A stretch of 8,521 bases of DNA. Origin: Porphyrobacter sp. (GTDB lineage Bacteria > Pseudomonadota > Alphaproteobacteria > Sphingomonadales > Sphingomonadaceae). Below the pieces are notes generated by a model, which was not told where the DNA came from, ran no database searches, and saw nothing but the letters and a program-made list of their open reading frames with translations. The DNA lies in NCBI GenBank assembly GCA_018991295.1, contig JAGKSZ010000139.1, positions 1 to 8,521 on the forward strand, read 5' to 3'. Positions 1 through 6,488 of this stretch are shown piece by piece; the first letter of the stretch is position 1; each line of letters starts with the position of its first letter. The translations under genes and the position numbers were made by a program.

Positions 1-320
1 TCCCACAGCTTGCCCTTCTTGATGTAGTTGCGAATGTCGTGAACGCGTTCTTCGCCCAGCTGGCCATCGCGCAGGCGGGCCACCGCGTCATATTCATAAA
101 GGCCCTGCTGCGCCTTGGTGGTGGACTTGATGTTCCATTCGATCAGCGGGGCATTCAGCGCCTTGGAGATTTCATGCGCCAGCACGGTCTTGCCGGTGCC
201 GGGCTCGCCCTTGACCAGCAGCGGGCGGCGCAGCGTGACAGCGGCATTGACCGCAACCTTCAGATCTTCGGTCGCGATATAGGACTTGGTGCCTTCAAAA
301 CGCTGCTGCTGATCGCTCAT
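1..320 (-). CDS. MoxR-family AAA+ ATPase, N-terminal part (cut by window edge)
   Basis: The first 106 codons of a gene that continues beyond base 1. The product starts MSDQQQRFEGTKSYIATEDL and has a Walker A motif GEPGTGKT at residues 38-45, followed by AHEISKALNAPLIEWN, the usual start of a MoxR-type AAA+ module. Such ATPases act in the cytoplasm as chaperones that insert cofactors or mature partner proteins, often with a von Willebrand factor A protein encoded next door; that partner would lie outside the window. Walker B, sensor and arginine-finger residues are also outside. The ATG at 320 is chosen because AGGA lies 6 bases upstream and the protein aligns from there. The gene runs in the same direction as the serine hydrolase upstream, with an 81-base gap that could hold its own promoter. 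Family assignment is firm; the precise subfamily and substrate are not known. Confidence 0.9.
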   Translation of the reverse strand, partial: MSDQQQRFEGTKSYIATEDLKVAVNAAVTLRRPLLVKGEPGTGKTVLAHEISKALNAPLIEWNIKSTTKAQQGLYEYDAVARLRDGQLGEERVHDIRNYIKKGKLW

Positions 321-401
321 GAGTTTTCCTGTGAGACTGAATTTGGTGCGCCAGCGATAAGCAGCGCGGGCGCGCGGCGCAAGAGGCTGGGGGCTGGCAA
401 T
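321..401. other. 81-base intergenic gap upstream of the MoxR gene
   Basis: This gap separates the stop codon of the serine hydrolase from the start of the MoxR gene; both are read leftward. It is very GC-rich in the middle (about 361-380) and contains the MoxR ribosome binding site at 325-330. A weak promoter-like pair can be drawn on the minus strand: TTGCGC at 377-382, a 17-base spacer and TATCGC at 354-359. Each box matches the consensus at only about half its positions, so I do not call a promoter. No stem followed by a T-run, hence no clear intrinsic terminator, is visible. Confidence 0.4.
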
Positions 402-1706
402 TCAGCGAGGCAGCAGCAGGATGCGCTGGGCAATCGCGTCAAGCGGTGCGCGATCAATGACGGCAGCCGGGTTGTTCCAGCCCAGCGTCAGCACCCAATC
501 GCGCCCCTGCTTGTCGGTCAGCAGCCAGGTATAATTGAGCACCCCCGGCTCAGACCCGCCCTTGAAGCCGACATAGGCCCAGCCATCGCGCACCGCCTGA
601 CTGGCCGAGGGGCTGATCGCCATGATCTCGAACGCGCGCGCGTCACCTTTGCGCCGCATATGGGCCATCAGCCGGGCAAGATCGGCGGGCGAGGCGAACC
701 ATTCGATGTCAATGGCGCGCGGGCCGCCGCCGAAGGCTGCCGCCACCTCCGCAAGTGACGGGGTCGTGGGTGCAAGACCCTCCAGCTGAGACATGCGACC
801 GGCGTGATCCGCACCGCGCCAGGCCGCAATCCGGGCGTCACCGCCGGCCTTGATCGCAAACATCTCGCGGGTGGTGAGGAAGGGGTCGTTGGCGGCCGGG
901 TTGCTGTGGCCGCTGTCGGCCATGAGCTTCAGGATGCGCTTGCGGCCCAGCGCGGCGATCAGCTGATCGGTGGCGGTGTTGTCGCTGATCGAGATCATCA
1001 GGCTGGCGAGGGTATGGAGCGTCACCGGCGCAGCCTTGGGCCAATTCTGCATCTGCCCGCTGGGGTAGCTTTTCTCGGTCAGCGGGACCACATCGGACCA
1101 CTTGCGGCGGCCTGCTTTCACATCTTCTGCCAGCGCGGCAAGGATATAGAGCTTGAAGGCCGATCCCAGCGCCAGCGGGGTGTCAGCGTTGCGGCTGATG
1201 AGCGGGTCGGCGCCGACAGGGCCGAACCATGCGTTGACGCTGCCGGGCAGGGCGGCAAGATCAGCCGCGATGGCTTCGGGCGTGTCGCCGGCCACCGCCA
1301 CTGCATCGATCGCGGTGAAGCGCAATTCGTTGATGCGGTTATCCTCAGCCGGGGAAATCGCGATCCCGCCCTTGGCCAGCCCGCGCTCGAAGCGGATTTC
1401 GAGCGCCGCGCGGGTGCCGTCGCGGGGGCTGAGCAGCGAGACTTCGATTGCCCGTCCGAACTGCGCGGTGAAGCTTGCGGACAGCGCCTTGAGCTGCTCG
1501 TCGGCCACCGCAGCGCGGAAACCGGTGGTGAAAATGTCGGCAGGTTCCAGCTTGGCGTTGAGCAGCGCGACAACCTGATCGGCGCGGGCCTCCAGCGCGG
1601 TTTGCGCAGCGCGAGCCTCGGCACGCGGCGGCTCCTGCGCCGTCGCGGTGCAGGCCCAGAGCATCATCGCCAGCGCCAGCACGGCGCGCCCAAAGCGGTG
1701 CATCAT
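402..1706 (-). CDS. Exported serine hydrolase, beta-lactamase/penicillin-recognising fold, ORF12-like
   Basis: A 434-residue protein with a signal peptide (residues 1 to about 23, cleavage after A-T-A, mature end QEPP), so it acts in the periplasm or outside. C19 follows L-W-A, a poor lipobox, so I favour signal peptidase I. Residues about 30-155 form a helix-plus-strand domain; about 160-434 is the penicillin-recognising domain. Catalytic motifs are SAFK at 182-185 (nucleophile S182, K185), SDN at 241-243 and KGGS at 382-385 in place of the usual KTG. I see no ExxLN omega-loop motif, whose Glu drives deacylation in class A beta-lactamases, and SDN-to-KGGS is 141 residues against about 104 in class A. 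The two-domain layout fits the ORF12 family from clavulanic acid clusters, usually listed as 'serine hydrolase'. The substrate is unknown; esterase, weak beta-lactamase or peptidase activity are all possible. It follows an exported unknown protein by 25 bases. The open frame extends to 1823, but the signal peptide and a strong ribosome binding site fix the start at 1706 or 1703. Confidence 0.85.
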   Translation of the reverse strand: MMHRFGRAVLALAMMLWACTATAQEPPRAEARAAQTALEARADQVVALLNAKLEPADIFTTGFRAAVADEQLKALSASFTAQFGRAIEVSLLSPRDGTRAALEIRFERGLAKGGIAISPAEDNRINELRFTAIDAVAVAGDTPEAIAADLAALPGSVNAWFGPVGADPLISRNADTPLALGSAFKLYILAALAEDVKAGRRKWSDVVPLTEKSYPSGQMQNWPKAAPVTLHTLASLMISISDNTATDQLIAALGRKRILKLMADSGHSNPAANDPFLTTREMFAIKAGGDARIAAWRGADHAGRMSQLEGLAPTTPSLAEVAAAFGGGPRAIDIEWFASPADLARLMAHMRRKGDARAFEIMAISPSASQAVRDGWAYVGFKGGSEPGVLNYTWLLTDKQGRDWVLTLGWNNPAAVIDRAPLDAIAQRILLLPR

Positions 1707-1710
1707 CCCG

Positions 1711-1720
1711 TCCTTCCTCC
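1711..1720 (-). promoter_or_regulatory. Strong ribosome binding site fixing the serine hydrolase start
   Basis: On the minus strand this reads GGAGGAAGGA, two overlapping Shine-Dalgarno matches. GGAGG lies 9 bases and AAGGA 4 bases before the ATG at 1706; for the adjacent second ATG at 1703 the distances are 12 and 7. It rules out the upstream start at 1823, which would also bury the signal peptide inside the protein. Which of the two tandem ATG codons is used cannot be decided from sequence. Confidence 0.7.
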
Positions 1721-1731
1721 CCTTGCCGCCA

Positions 1732-2319
1732 TCACGGCGCGCGCGATACAACCTCCGGATCGGCGGCAAACTTCTTCGCGGCATCGGCAAACGAATCCGC
1801 CAGCAGCATCCCCAGATCGGCATCCTCGCGGAACTTGGGATATTCGGCCATGCCTGAATAAGTCACCGAACGGACCACCTGCTTGGCGCCATTGTCGAAC
1901 AGCTGGAATTCCACGTCGCTCGCCACCTTGCCCTTGATCCGTCCGCCCGGTGTCAGACAAATCTCGACCGTGCGCGGGAACATGATCGCGCCGACCAGAT
2001 AATCGCCGCCACCCTCCTGACCTTCGCTGGCGAACAGGTCCTTCGAGGCATCGAGCACCTTGAACTTCGTTCCCGCCATCGCCCGGGCAAAGCGCCACTG
2101 ATAGGCTTCCTGAATCACATCGCGGTTGCTGAACCCGTACCAGGTGAACCTGTCGCTGGAGACGCACATGGTCCCGCCCTTGACGAAACCGGTGGTCCCG
2201 GCGTTTTCGGTATCGAGCACGACCTTGTTGAGCCGGACTGAAACGGGCGCGGCCTCGGCATGGGCAACATGGCTTGCGCCCAGGAGAAGAAAGGCGGCAG
2301 CAAGGCTGAAGCGGTTCAT
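1732..2319 (-). CDS. Exported protein of unknown function
   Basis: I do not recognise this 195-residue protein with confidence. It has a clear signal peptide: MNR, a hydrophobic core at about 4-16 and an A-H-A cleavage site at 19-21, so the mature chain of about 174 residues is periplasmic or secreted. The mature part has exactly two cysteines, C52 (in GGTMC) and C121 (in VEIC), which could form a disulfide. Alternating strand-like segments (VSVRLNKVVL, DYLVGAIMF, VEFQLFD, QVVRSVTYSG) are followed by an amphipathic C-terminal helix (about 165-186, LADSFADAAKKF). That strand-then-helix ending recalls small outer-membrane or periplasmic proteins. From memory and unverified, a similar domain occurs at the N-terminus of some sphingomonad trypsin-like proteases. 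Its start is 9 bases past the parE stop, and its ribosome binding site AGGGAG (2325-2330) overlaps that stop, so it is probably translated with parE. It precedes the serine hydrolase by 25 bases, so the two may act together. Confidence 0.8.
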   Translation of the reverse strand: MNRFSLAAAFLLLGASHVAHAEAAPVSVRLNKVVLDTENAGTTGFVKGGTMCVSSDRFTWYGFSNRDVIQEAYQWRFARAMAGTKFKVLDASKDLFASEGQEGGGDYLVGAIMFPRTVEICLTPGGRIKGKVASDVEFQLFDNGAKQVVRSVTYSGMAEYPKFREDADLGMLLADSFADAAKKFAADPEVVSRAP

Positions 2320-2328
2320 GTCGTCTCC

Positions 2329-4329
2329 CTAGGCATCGATCAGGTCGCGGTCCACATCGCCTGCGCGGTTCTGGATGAAATTGAAGCGGTGTTCGGGGTT
2401 GCGGCCCATCAGTTCATCGACAAGCCGCGCAACGCCTGCGCGCTGTTCGAATTCGGCCGGCAGGGTGATGCGAATGAGGCTGCGGGTTTCAGGCGCCATG
2501 GTGGTTTCGCGCAACTGGCCGGGGTTCATTTCGCCAAGGCCTTTGAACCGCGCCACTTCAACCTTTTTGCCCTTGAACACGGTCGCCTCCAGTTCGGCGC
2601 GGTGCGCATCGTCACGGGCGTAACGGCTCTCCTTGCCTGCGGTGAGGCGATAGAGCGGGGGTTGGGCGAGGAACAGGTGCCCGCGCCGCACGATATCGGG
2701 CATTTCCTGAAAGAAGAAGGTCATCAGCAAGGTGGCGATATGCGCGCCGTCAACGTCGGCATCGGTCATAATGATGATGCGATCATAGCGCAGGTTATCG
2801 GCGTTGCAGTCCTTGCGGGTCCCGCAGCCCAGCGCCAGCGCGAGGTCAGCGATTTCGCTGTTGGCGCGGATCTTGTCGGTGGTGGCGCTGGCGACATTCA
2901 GGATCTTGCCGCGGATCGGCAGGATCGCCTGCGATTTGCGGTCACGCGCCTGCTTGGCGCTGCCGCCCGCGCTGTCACCTTCGACGATGAACAGTTCCGT
3001 CTCGCGCCCGCCTTCGCCGCTGCAATCGGTGAGCTTGCCGGGCAGGCGCAGCTTCTTGGCGTTGGTGGCGGACTTGCGCTTGATCTCGCGTTCCTGCTTG
3101 CGCTTCAGGCGCTCGTCCATGCGCTCCATCACTTCGCCCAGCAGCGCACGCCCGCGCTCCATATTATCGGTGAGGAAGTGGTCGAAATGATCGCGCACCG
3201 CGTTTTCGACCAGACGCGCCGCCTCGGGCGAGGTCAGGCGGTCCTTGGTCTGCGATTGGAACTGCGGATCGCGGATGAAGACGCTGAGCATCACTTCGGC
3301 CCCCGTCATCACATCATCGGCGGTGATATCCTTGGCCTTCTTCTGGCCCACCAGCTCGCCAAAGGCCCTGAGGCCGCGGGTCAGTGCGGTGCGCAGGCCC
3401 TGTTCGTGGGTGCCGCCATCGGGCGTGGGCACGGTGTTGCAATACCAGCTCGTCGCCCCGTCCGAATAGAGCGGCCATGCAATCGCCCATTCGACCCGGC
3501 CTTGCCCGATGCCATCAATGCTCGGAAAATCCTGCGTGCCCGCAAAGGCCTGCGCGGTCACGCATTCGCGCGTGCCGACCTGTTCGGCCAGATGATCGGC
3601 CAGCCCGCCGGGGAACTTGAACACGGCTTCGGCAGGCACATCCTCGCTCGCCAGCGAGGGTGCGCATTTCCAGCGGATTTCGACGCCCGCAAACAGATAG
3701 GCTTTCGAGCGCGCCAGCTTGAACAAGCGCTTGGGGTTGAAGCTGCGATCCCCGAAAATCTCAGGGTCCGGCACAAAGCTCACCGTGGTGCCGCGCCGGT
3801 TGGGGGTGGGGCCCAAATTCTGGATCGCGCCTTGCGTGACCCCTTGCGCAAATTCCTGCGCGTAAAGCTGCTTGTCGCGCGCCACTTCGACACGGGTGTG
3901 CACCGACAGTGCATTGACCACGCTGATGCCGACCCCGTGCAGCCCGCCGCTGGTGGCATAGGCCTTGCCGGAAAACTTGCCGCCTGAATGGAGCGTGGAA
4001 AGGATCACCTCCAGCGTCGACTTGCCGGGGAACTTGGGGTGTTCATCGACCGGAATGCCGCGCCCGTTATCGGCGATGGAAAGGCGGTTGCCTTCATCCA
4101 GCCGCACCTCGATCCGGGTGGCATGGCCCGCCACGGCCTCGTCCATCGCATTGTCGAGCACTTCGGCGGCGAGGTGGTGATAGGCGCGGTCATCCGTGCC
4201 GCCGATATACATGCCGGGGCGGCGGCGCACGGGCTCCAGACCTTCCAGAACCTCGATCGCGCTGGCGTTGTAATCGCCGCTGGAGGTGGGGGTGTTGGCG
4301 AAGAGATCGTCAGGGGTGGTATCGGCCAT
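2329..4329 (-). CDS. parE: DNA topoisomerase IV subunit B (ParE)
   Basis: A 666-residue type IIA topoisomerase ATPase subunit. With ParC (not in the window) it decatenates daughter chromosomes in the cytoplasm using ATP. The GHKL ATPase domain has catalytic E56 and N60 (EVLDNAMDEA), DNGRGIP at 87-93, GGLHGVG at 128-134 and the QTK loop lysine K362. The TOPRIM domain has E450 in EGDSA and D523/D525 in DADVD, which bind magnesium, followed by the C-terminal segment with KGLGEM at 596-601. ParE rather than GyrB is supported by the length (GyrB is usually about 800 residues), by DPQFQSQTK and by the SAKQARDRK sequence after EGDSA. I chose ATG at 4329 because family members begin just before DDLF; a GTG at 4371 would add 14 residues (MACEAQRRGPITAP) that look non-homologous. 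Neither start has a convincing ribosome binding site. The gene lies 57 bases after lpoA and is probably expressed partly from its own promoter. Confidence 0.95.
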   Translation of the reverse strand: MADTTPDDLFANTPTSSGDYNASAIEVLEGLEPVRRRPGMYIGGTDDRAYHHLAAEVLDNAMDEAVAGHATRIEVRLDEGNRLSIADNGRGIPVDEHPKFPGKSTLEVILSTLHSGGKFSGKAYATSGGLHGVGISVVNALSVHTRVEVARDKQLYAQEFAQGVTQGAIQNLGPTPNRRGTTVSFVPDPEIFGDRSFNPKRLFKLARSKAYLFAGVEIRWKCAPSLASEDVPAEAVFKFPGGLADHLAEQVGTRECVTAQAFAGTQDFPSIDGIGQGRVEWAIAWPLYSDGATSWYCNTVPTPDGGTHEQGLRTALTRGLRAFGELVGQKKAKDITADDVMTGAEVMLSVFIRDPQFQSQTKDRLTSPEAARLVENAVRDHFDHFLTDNMERGRALLGEVMERMDERLKRKQEREIKRKSATNAKKLRLPGKLTDCSGEGGRETELFIVEGDSAGGSAKQARDRKSQAILPIRGKILNVASATTDKIRANSEIADLALALGCGTRKDCNADNLRYDRIIIMTDADVDGAHIATLLMTFFFQEMPDIVRRGHLFLAQPPLYRLTAGKESRYARDDAHRAELEATVFKGKKVEVARFKGLGEMNPGQLRETTMAPETRSLIRITLPAEFEQRAGVARLVDELMGRNPEHRFNFIQNRAGDVDRDLIDA

Positions 4330-4379
4330 GGGCGCGGTTATAGGGCCGCGCCGCTGTGCCTCACAAGCCACCCCCTGTG

Positions 4380-4407
4380 ATTATACTCACTTGCCGAAGC
4401 CGGTCGG
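4380..4407 (-). promoter_or_regulatory. Candidate parE promoter with perfect -10 box
   Basis: On the minus strand a consensus TATAAT sits at 4380-4385, immediately after the lpoA stop codon. The best partner is CCGACC at 4402-4407 with a 16-base spacer, which matches only the GAC core of TTGACA. Transcription would begin near 4373, giving a leader of about 44 bases before the ATG at 4329, or an almost leaderless message if the GTG at 4371 were used. A perfect -10 hexamer is uncommon in DNA this GC-rich, but the -35 is weak, so the call is tentative. Confidence 0.4.
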
Positions 4408-5589
4408 CGCGGGATCGACAGGGACAACCTCGCCGCTGCGCACCTCGCGCACTTCCAGTGCGCGTTCGACCACGCCGTTGCGGCCAAAGCGGAACGCGCC
4501 GTCCACCCCAAGGAACCCGCCGCTGTCGAACAGCTGGTTCTTGGGGAAGGGCGTGCCGACCTTCCACCCACGCGCCACCCGCAGCGTCAGCAGCACCGCA
4601 TCATAGCCCAGCGTTGCCACCCGGTAAGGCTGATTGCCGAACCGCTGGGCATAGCTATCGGCAAAGCGTGCGTAACGCTGGTCCGAAACGGCCGAAAACA
4701 GCGCACCTTCCAGCCCCGGCGCACGGGTCAGCGCCATCTCTCCGCTCCACAGATCGGTGCCGAGGATGCGGGCGCGGCTGCGCTGCGACTTGTTGATTTC
4801 GCCCGCCGCATCAAGCCCAAGCCGCGCCGAATCCGCGATCAGCACCGTATCGAACCCGCCCGCACCGCGCAGCCGTGCGGCCGCACTGACAATCGACGTG
4901 TTCCCGCGTGCATAATTTTCGCGGCGCACCAGCGACCCGCCATAATCGCGCAGGGCATTCTCCAGCGCCGAAACGGCGCGGGTGCCGTAATCGCCCTCGG
5001 GCGCCAGCACGGCAAAACGCGCCGCGCCCTTGGTGCGGGCATACTGGACCGAGCGGCGGATCGATTGTTCGGGCAGGTGGCCGATCACGAAGACATCGGC
5101 AGCAGCGACGCTGGCATCATTGGCAAATGCGATCACCGGCACGCCGGCCGGGCGTGCGGCGGCCTGCACGGCGGGGACTGCATCGGCGCTCAGCGGCCCG
5201 AGGATCAGCTTGTTGCCATCGGCAATCGCCTTGCTTGCCGCCCCGCCAATCCCTGACGAGGTATCATAGGTGGTGATGCGCAGATTATCCGCGCCGGTAT
5301 CCAGCAGCGCCATGGTGGTGGCATTGGCAATGGCTTGCCCCACCGGGGCGGTGTCGCCCGACAGCGGCACCAGCAGCGCGATGCGGTGGCGGCCGGTATC
5401 GGTGGGGAGCGCCGTGGCAGATGGTTCCGGCGCGGGCGCGGGCGGGGCGGTGGTGGCAACATCGGTCTTGGGGATGACAGAACATCCCGCCGCCAGCATC
5501 GCAGCGCCTGCCAGCGCCAGATTGCGCCGCTGAAACGGTTGCCAGACGGCCCAATTCGGCCCTTCTGCAGGCTTTTGTGCGTGCTTCAT
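4387..5589 (-). CDS. lpoA: Penicillin-binding protein activator, LpoA-like lipoprotein
   Basis: A 400-residue envelope protein. In gammaproteobacteria LpoA is an outer-membrane lipoprotein that reaches through the periplasm and activates the peptidoglycan synthase PBP1A. Here a charged N-terminus of about 22 residues precedes a hydrophobic stretch (LALAGAAMLAAG) and lipobox-like cysteine C36 (AAGC), then a Pro/Ala-rich linker at about 43-62. From about residue 68 it is a type 1 periplasmic-binding-protein fold: RIALLVPLSG at 69-78, LILGPLSADAV at 128-138, a VPVIAFAND strand at 150-158 and TLGYDAVLL at 327-334. At 400 residues it lacks the N-terminal TPR-like domain of the E. coli protein (over 600 residues). 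A branched-chain amino-acid binding protein uses the same fold, but the lipoprotein anchor and the divergent rsmI neighbour favour LpoA. ATG 5589 is chosen because GAGGGG lies 9 bases upstream. Whether it contacts a PBP1A in this organism is inference. Confidence 0.85.
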   Translation of the reverse strand: MKHAQKPAEGPNWAVWQPFQRRNLALAGAAMLAAGCSVIPKTDVATTAPPAPAPEPSATALPTDTGRHRIALLVPLSGDTAPVGQAIANATTMALLDTGADNLRITTYDTSSGIGGAASKAIADGNKLILGPLSADAVPAVQAAARPAGVPVIAFANDASVAAADVFVIGHLPEQSIRRSVQYARTKGAARFAVLAPEGDYGTRAVSALENALRDYGGSLVRRENYARGNTSIVSAAARLRGAGGFDTVLIADSARLGLDAAGEINKSQRSRARILGTDLWSGEMALTRAPGLEGALFSAVSDQRYARFADSYAQRFGNQPYRVATLGYDAVLLTLRVARGWKVGTPFPKNQLFDSGGFLGVDGAFRFGRNGVVERALEVREVRSGEVVPVDPAPTGFGK

Positions 5590-5615
5590 TCTTGCCGACC
5601 CCTCAGCTGTGCGCC
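5590..5615. promoter_or_regulatory. 26-base gap between the divergent lpoA and rsmI start codons
   Basis: Only 26 bases separate the two opposed start codons. The gap holds the lpoA ribosome binding site (GAGGGG on the minus strand, 5599-5604) and no recognisable one for rsmI. It is too short for two promoters, so each gene must be transcribed from inside the coding region of the other, and the two messages must overlap at their 5' ends. I could not find a convincing rsmI promoter in 5500-5615. Confidence 0.6.
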
Positions 5616-6488
5616 ATGGACTCATGCGTGAGACCTGAGGCGCTTCCATCCCTTCCCGCGTGGGAACCCGTAGCCGGGCTGTATATCGTTGCCACCCCGA
5701 TTGGCAATCTTGGCGACATCACGCTGCGGGCCCTTGCGGTGCTGCAAGGCGCGGCGCTGATCGCTTGCGAGGATACACGCGTTACCGGCAAGTTGTTGAA
5801 ACATTACGGGTTGAAGGCAAGGCTCCAGCGGCTTGACGATCACGCCTCGCCCGAAACCCGCGCCCGGGTGATCGACGAGGCGAGGGTTTCGCCGGTTGTG
5901 CTGGTATCGGACGCGGGCACGCCGCTGATCTCTGATCCGGGATACCGCCTGGTGCGCGAGGCGCGGGCCGCAGGGGTGACGGTGACGAGCATCCCCGGAC
6001 CTTGCGCGGCGGTATCGGCGCTGGCGATGGCGGGGCTGCCGTCCGATCGTTTCCTGTTTGCAGGCTTTCTGCCGGTCAAGGACAAGGCGCGGCTTGAAAC
6101 GCTCGAAGGGCTGGCAGGCGTGGCAGGAACGCTGGTGTTCTACGAAACCGCGCCGCGGCTTGAACGCTCGCTGCTGGCGATTGCCGAGCTGTGGCCGATG
6201 CGCGAAGTGGCCGTGGCACGCGAACTGACCAAGCTCCACGAGGAATGCCGCACCGGCACGGCAGCCGCGCTCGCTGCACATTACGCCGCGCACCCGCCCA
6301 AGGGCGAAATCGTGCTGCTGATCGGCCCTGCGGGCGAGGACGAGGCCCCGGTGCGCGATACCGATGCCCTGCTGCGCGCTGCGCTGGCCGAAGCGGGGCC
6401 GGGCAAGGCGGCGGGGCTTGTGGCCAAGGCAACCGGCATCGACCGGGCGGCTCTTTATGCCCGCGCACTGGAGCTGAAGGGCGAATGA
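5616..6488 (+). CDS. rsmI: 16S rRNA (cytidine(1402)-2'-O)-methyltransferase RsmI
   Basis: A 290-residue cytoplasmic SAM-dependent enzyme of the tetrapyrrole-methylase fold that 2'-O-methylates C1402 of 16S rRNA in the decoding centre. Family motifs in order: GLYIVATPIGNLGDIT at 21-36, EDTR at 52-55, VSDAGTPLISDPG at 97-109, SIPGPCA at 125-131, GFLP at 150-153 and ARELTKLHEE at 201-210. The usual FYESPHR motif appears as FYETAPR at 175-181, without the histidine. The tail (GPGKAAGLVAKATGIDRAAL, about 261-280) fits the helix-turn-helix end of RsmI. ATG 5616 is the most likely start, but it lacks a ribosome binding site and leaves about 18 non-conserved residues before the first motif; an in-frame ATG at 5577 would overlap lpoA, and GTG 5628 is also possible. 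It opens a rightward operon and overlaps yraN by 4 bases, which implies translational coupling. Confidence 0.95.
   Translation: MDSCVRPEALPSLPAWEPVAGLYIVATPIGNLGDITLRALAVLQGAALIACEDTRVTGKLLKHYGLKARLQRLDDHASPETRARVIDEARVSPVVLVSDAGTPLISDPGYRLVREARAAGVTVTSIPGPCAAVSALAMAGLPSDRFLFAGFLPVKDKARLETLEGLAGVAGTLVFYETAPRLERSLLAIAELWPMREVAVARELTKLHEECRTGTAAALAAHYAAHPPKGEIVLLIGPAGEDEAPVRDTDALLRAALAEAGPGKAAGLVAKATGIDRAALYARALELKGE
5680..5707 (-). promoter_or_regulatory. Candidate lpoA promoter inside the rsmI coding region
   Basis: On the minus strand TTGCCA (5702-5707, five of six consensus positions) is followed by a 16-base spacer and TATACA (5680-5685, four of six). Transcription would start near 5673, leaving a leader of about 84 bases before the lpoA ATG at 5589. 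The 26-base gap between lpoA and rsmI makes a promoter in this region necessary or at least likely. However, the same bases encode the conserved LYIVATPIGNL motif of RsmI, so the match may be chance. Confidence 0.3.

Noticed and set aside
402..1706. Calling the serine hydrolase an antibiotic-resistance beta-lactamase
   Set aside because: The general catalytic motifs are there, but no omega-loop Glu motif is visible, SDN-to-KGGS spacing is too long and an extra N-terminal domain is present; resistance cannot be claimed from this sequence.
804..1937. A 377-codon open frame on the plus strand, opposite the serine hydrolase and the small exported protein
   Set aside because: It is antisense to two genes with clear signal peptides and motifs, has low-complexity Arg/Gly/Ala-rich composition, and crosses their intergenic gap without any signal of its own.
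3642..3659. Perfect inverted repeat CCTCGCT / AGCGAGG with a 4-base loop
   Set aside because: It sits inside the parE ATPase domain coding region, has no T-run and no second copy in the window, and such short stems arise by chance in GC-rich DNA.
2260..3987. A 575-codon open frame on the plus strand, opposite parE
   Set aside because: It lies wholly antisense to a clearly functional ParE, its translation shows no recognisable domain, and long antisense open frames are expected in GC-rich coding DNA.
5622..6293. A 223-codon open frame on the minus strand inside rsmI
   Set aside because: RsmI motifs are intact on the plus strand; the antisense translation is Arg/His/Gln-rich with no domain, typical of a shadow frame.
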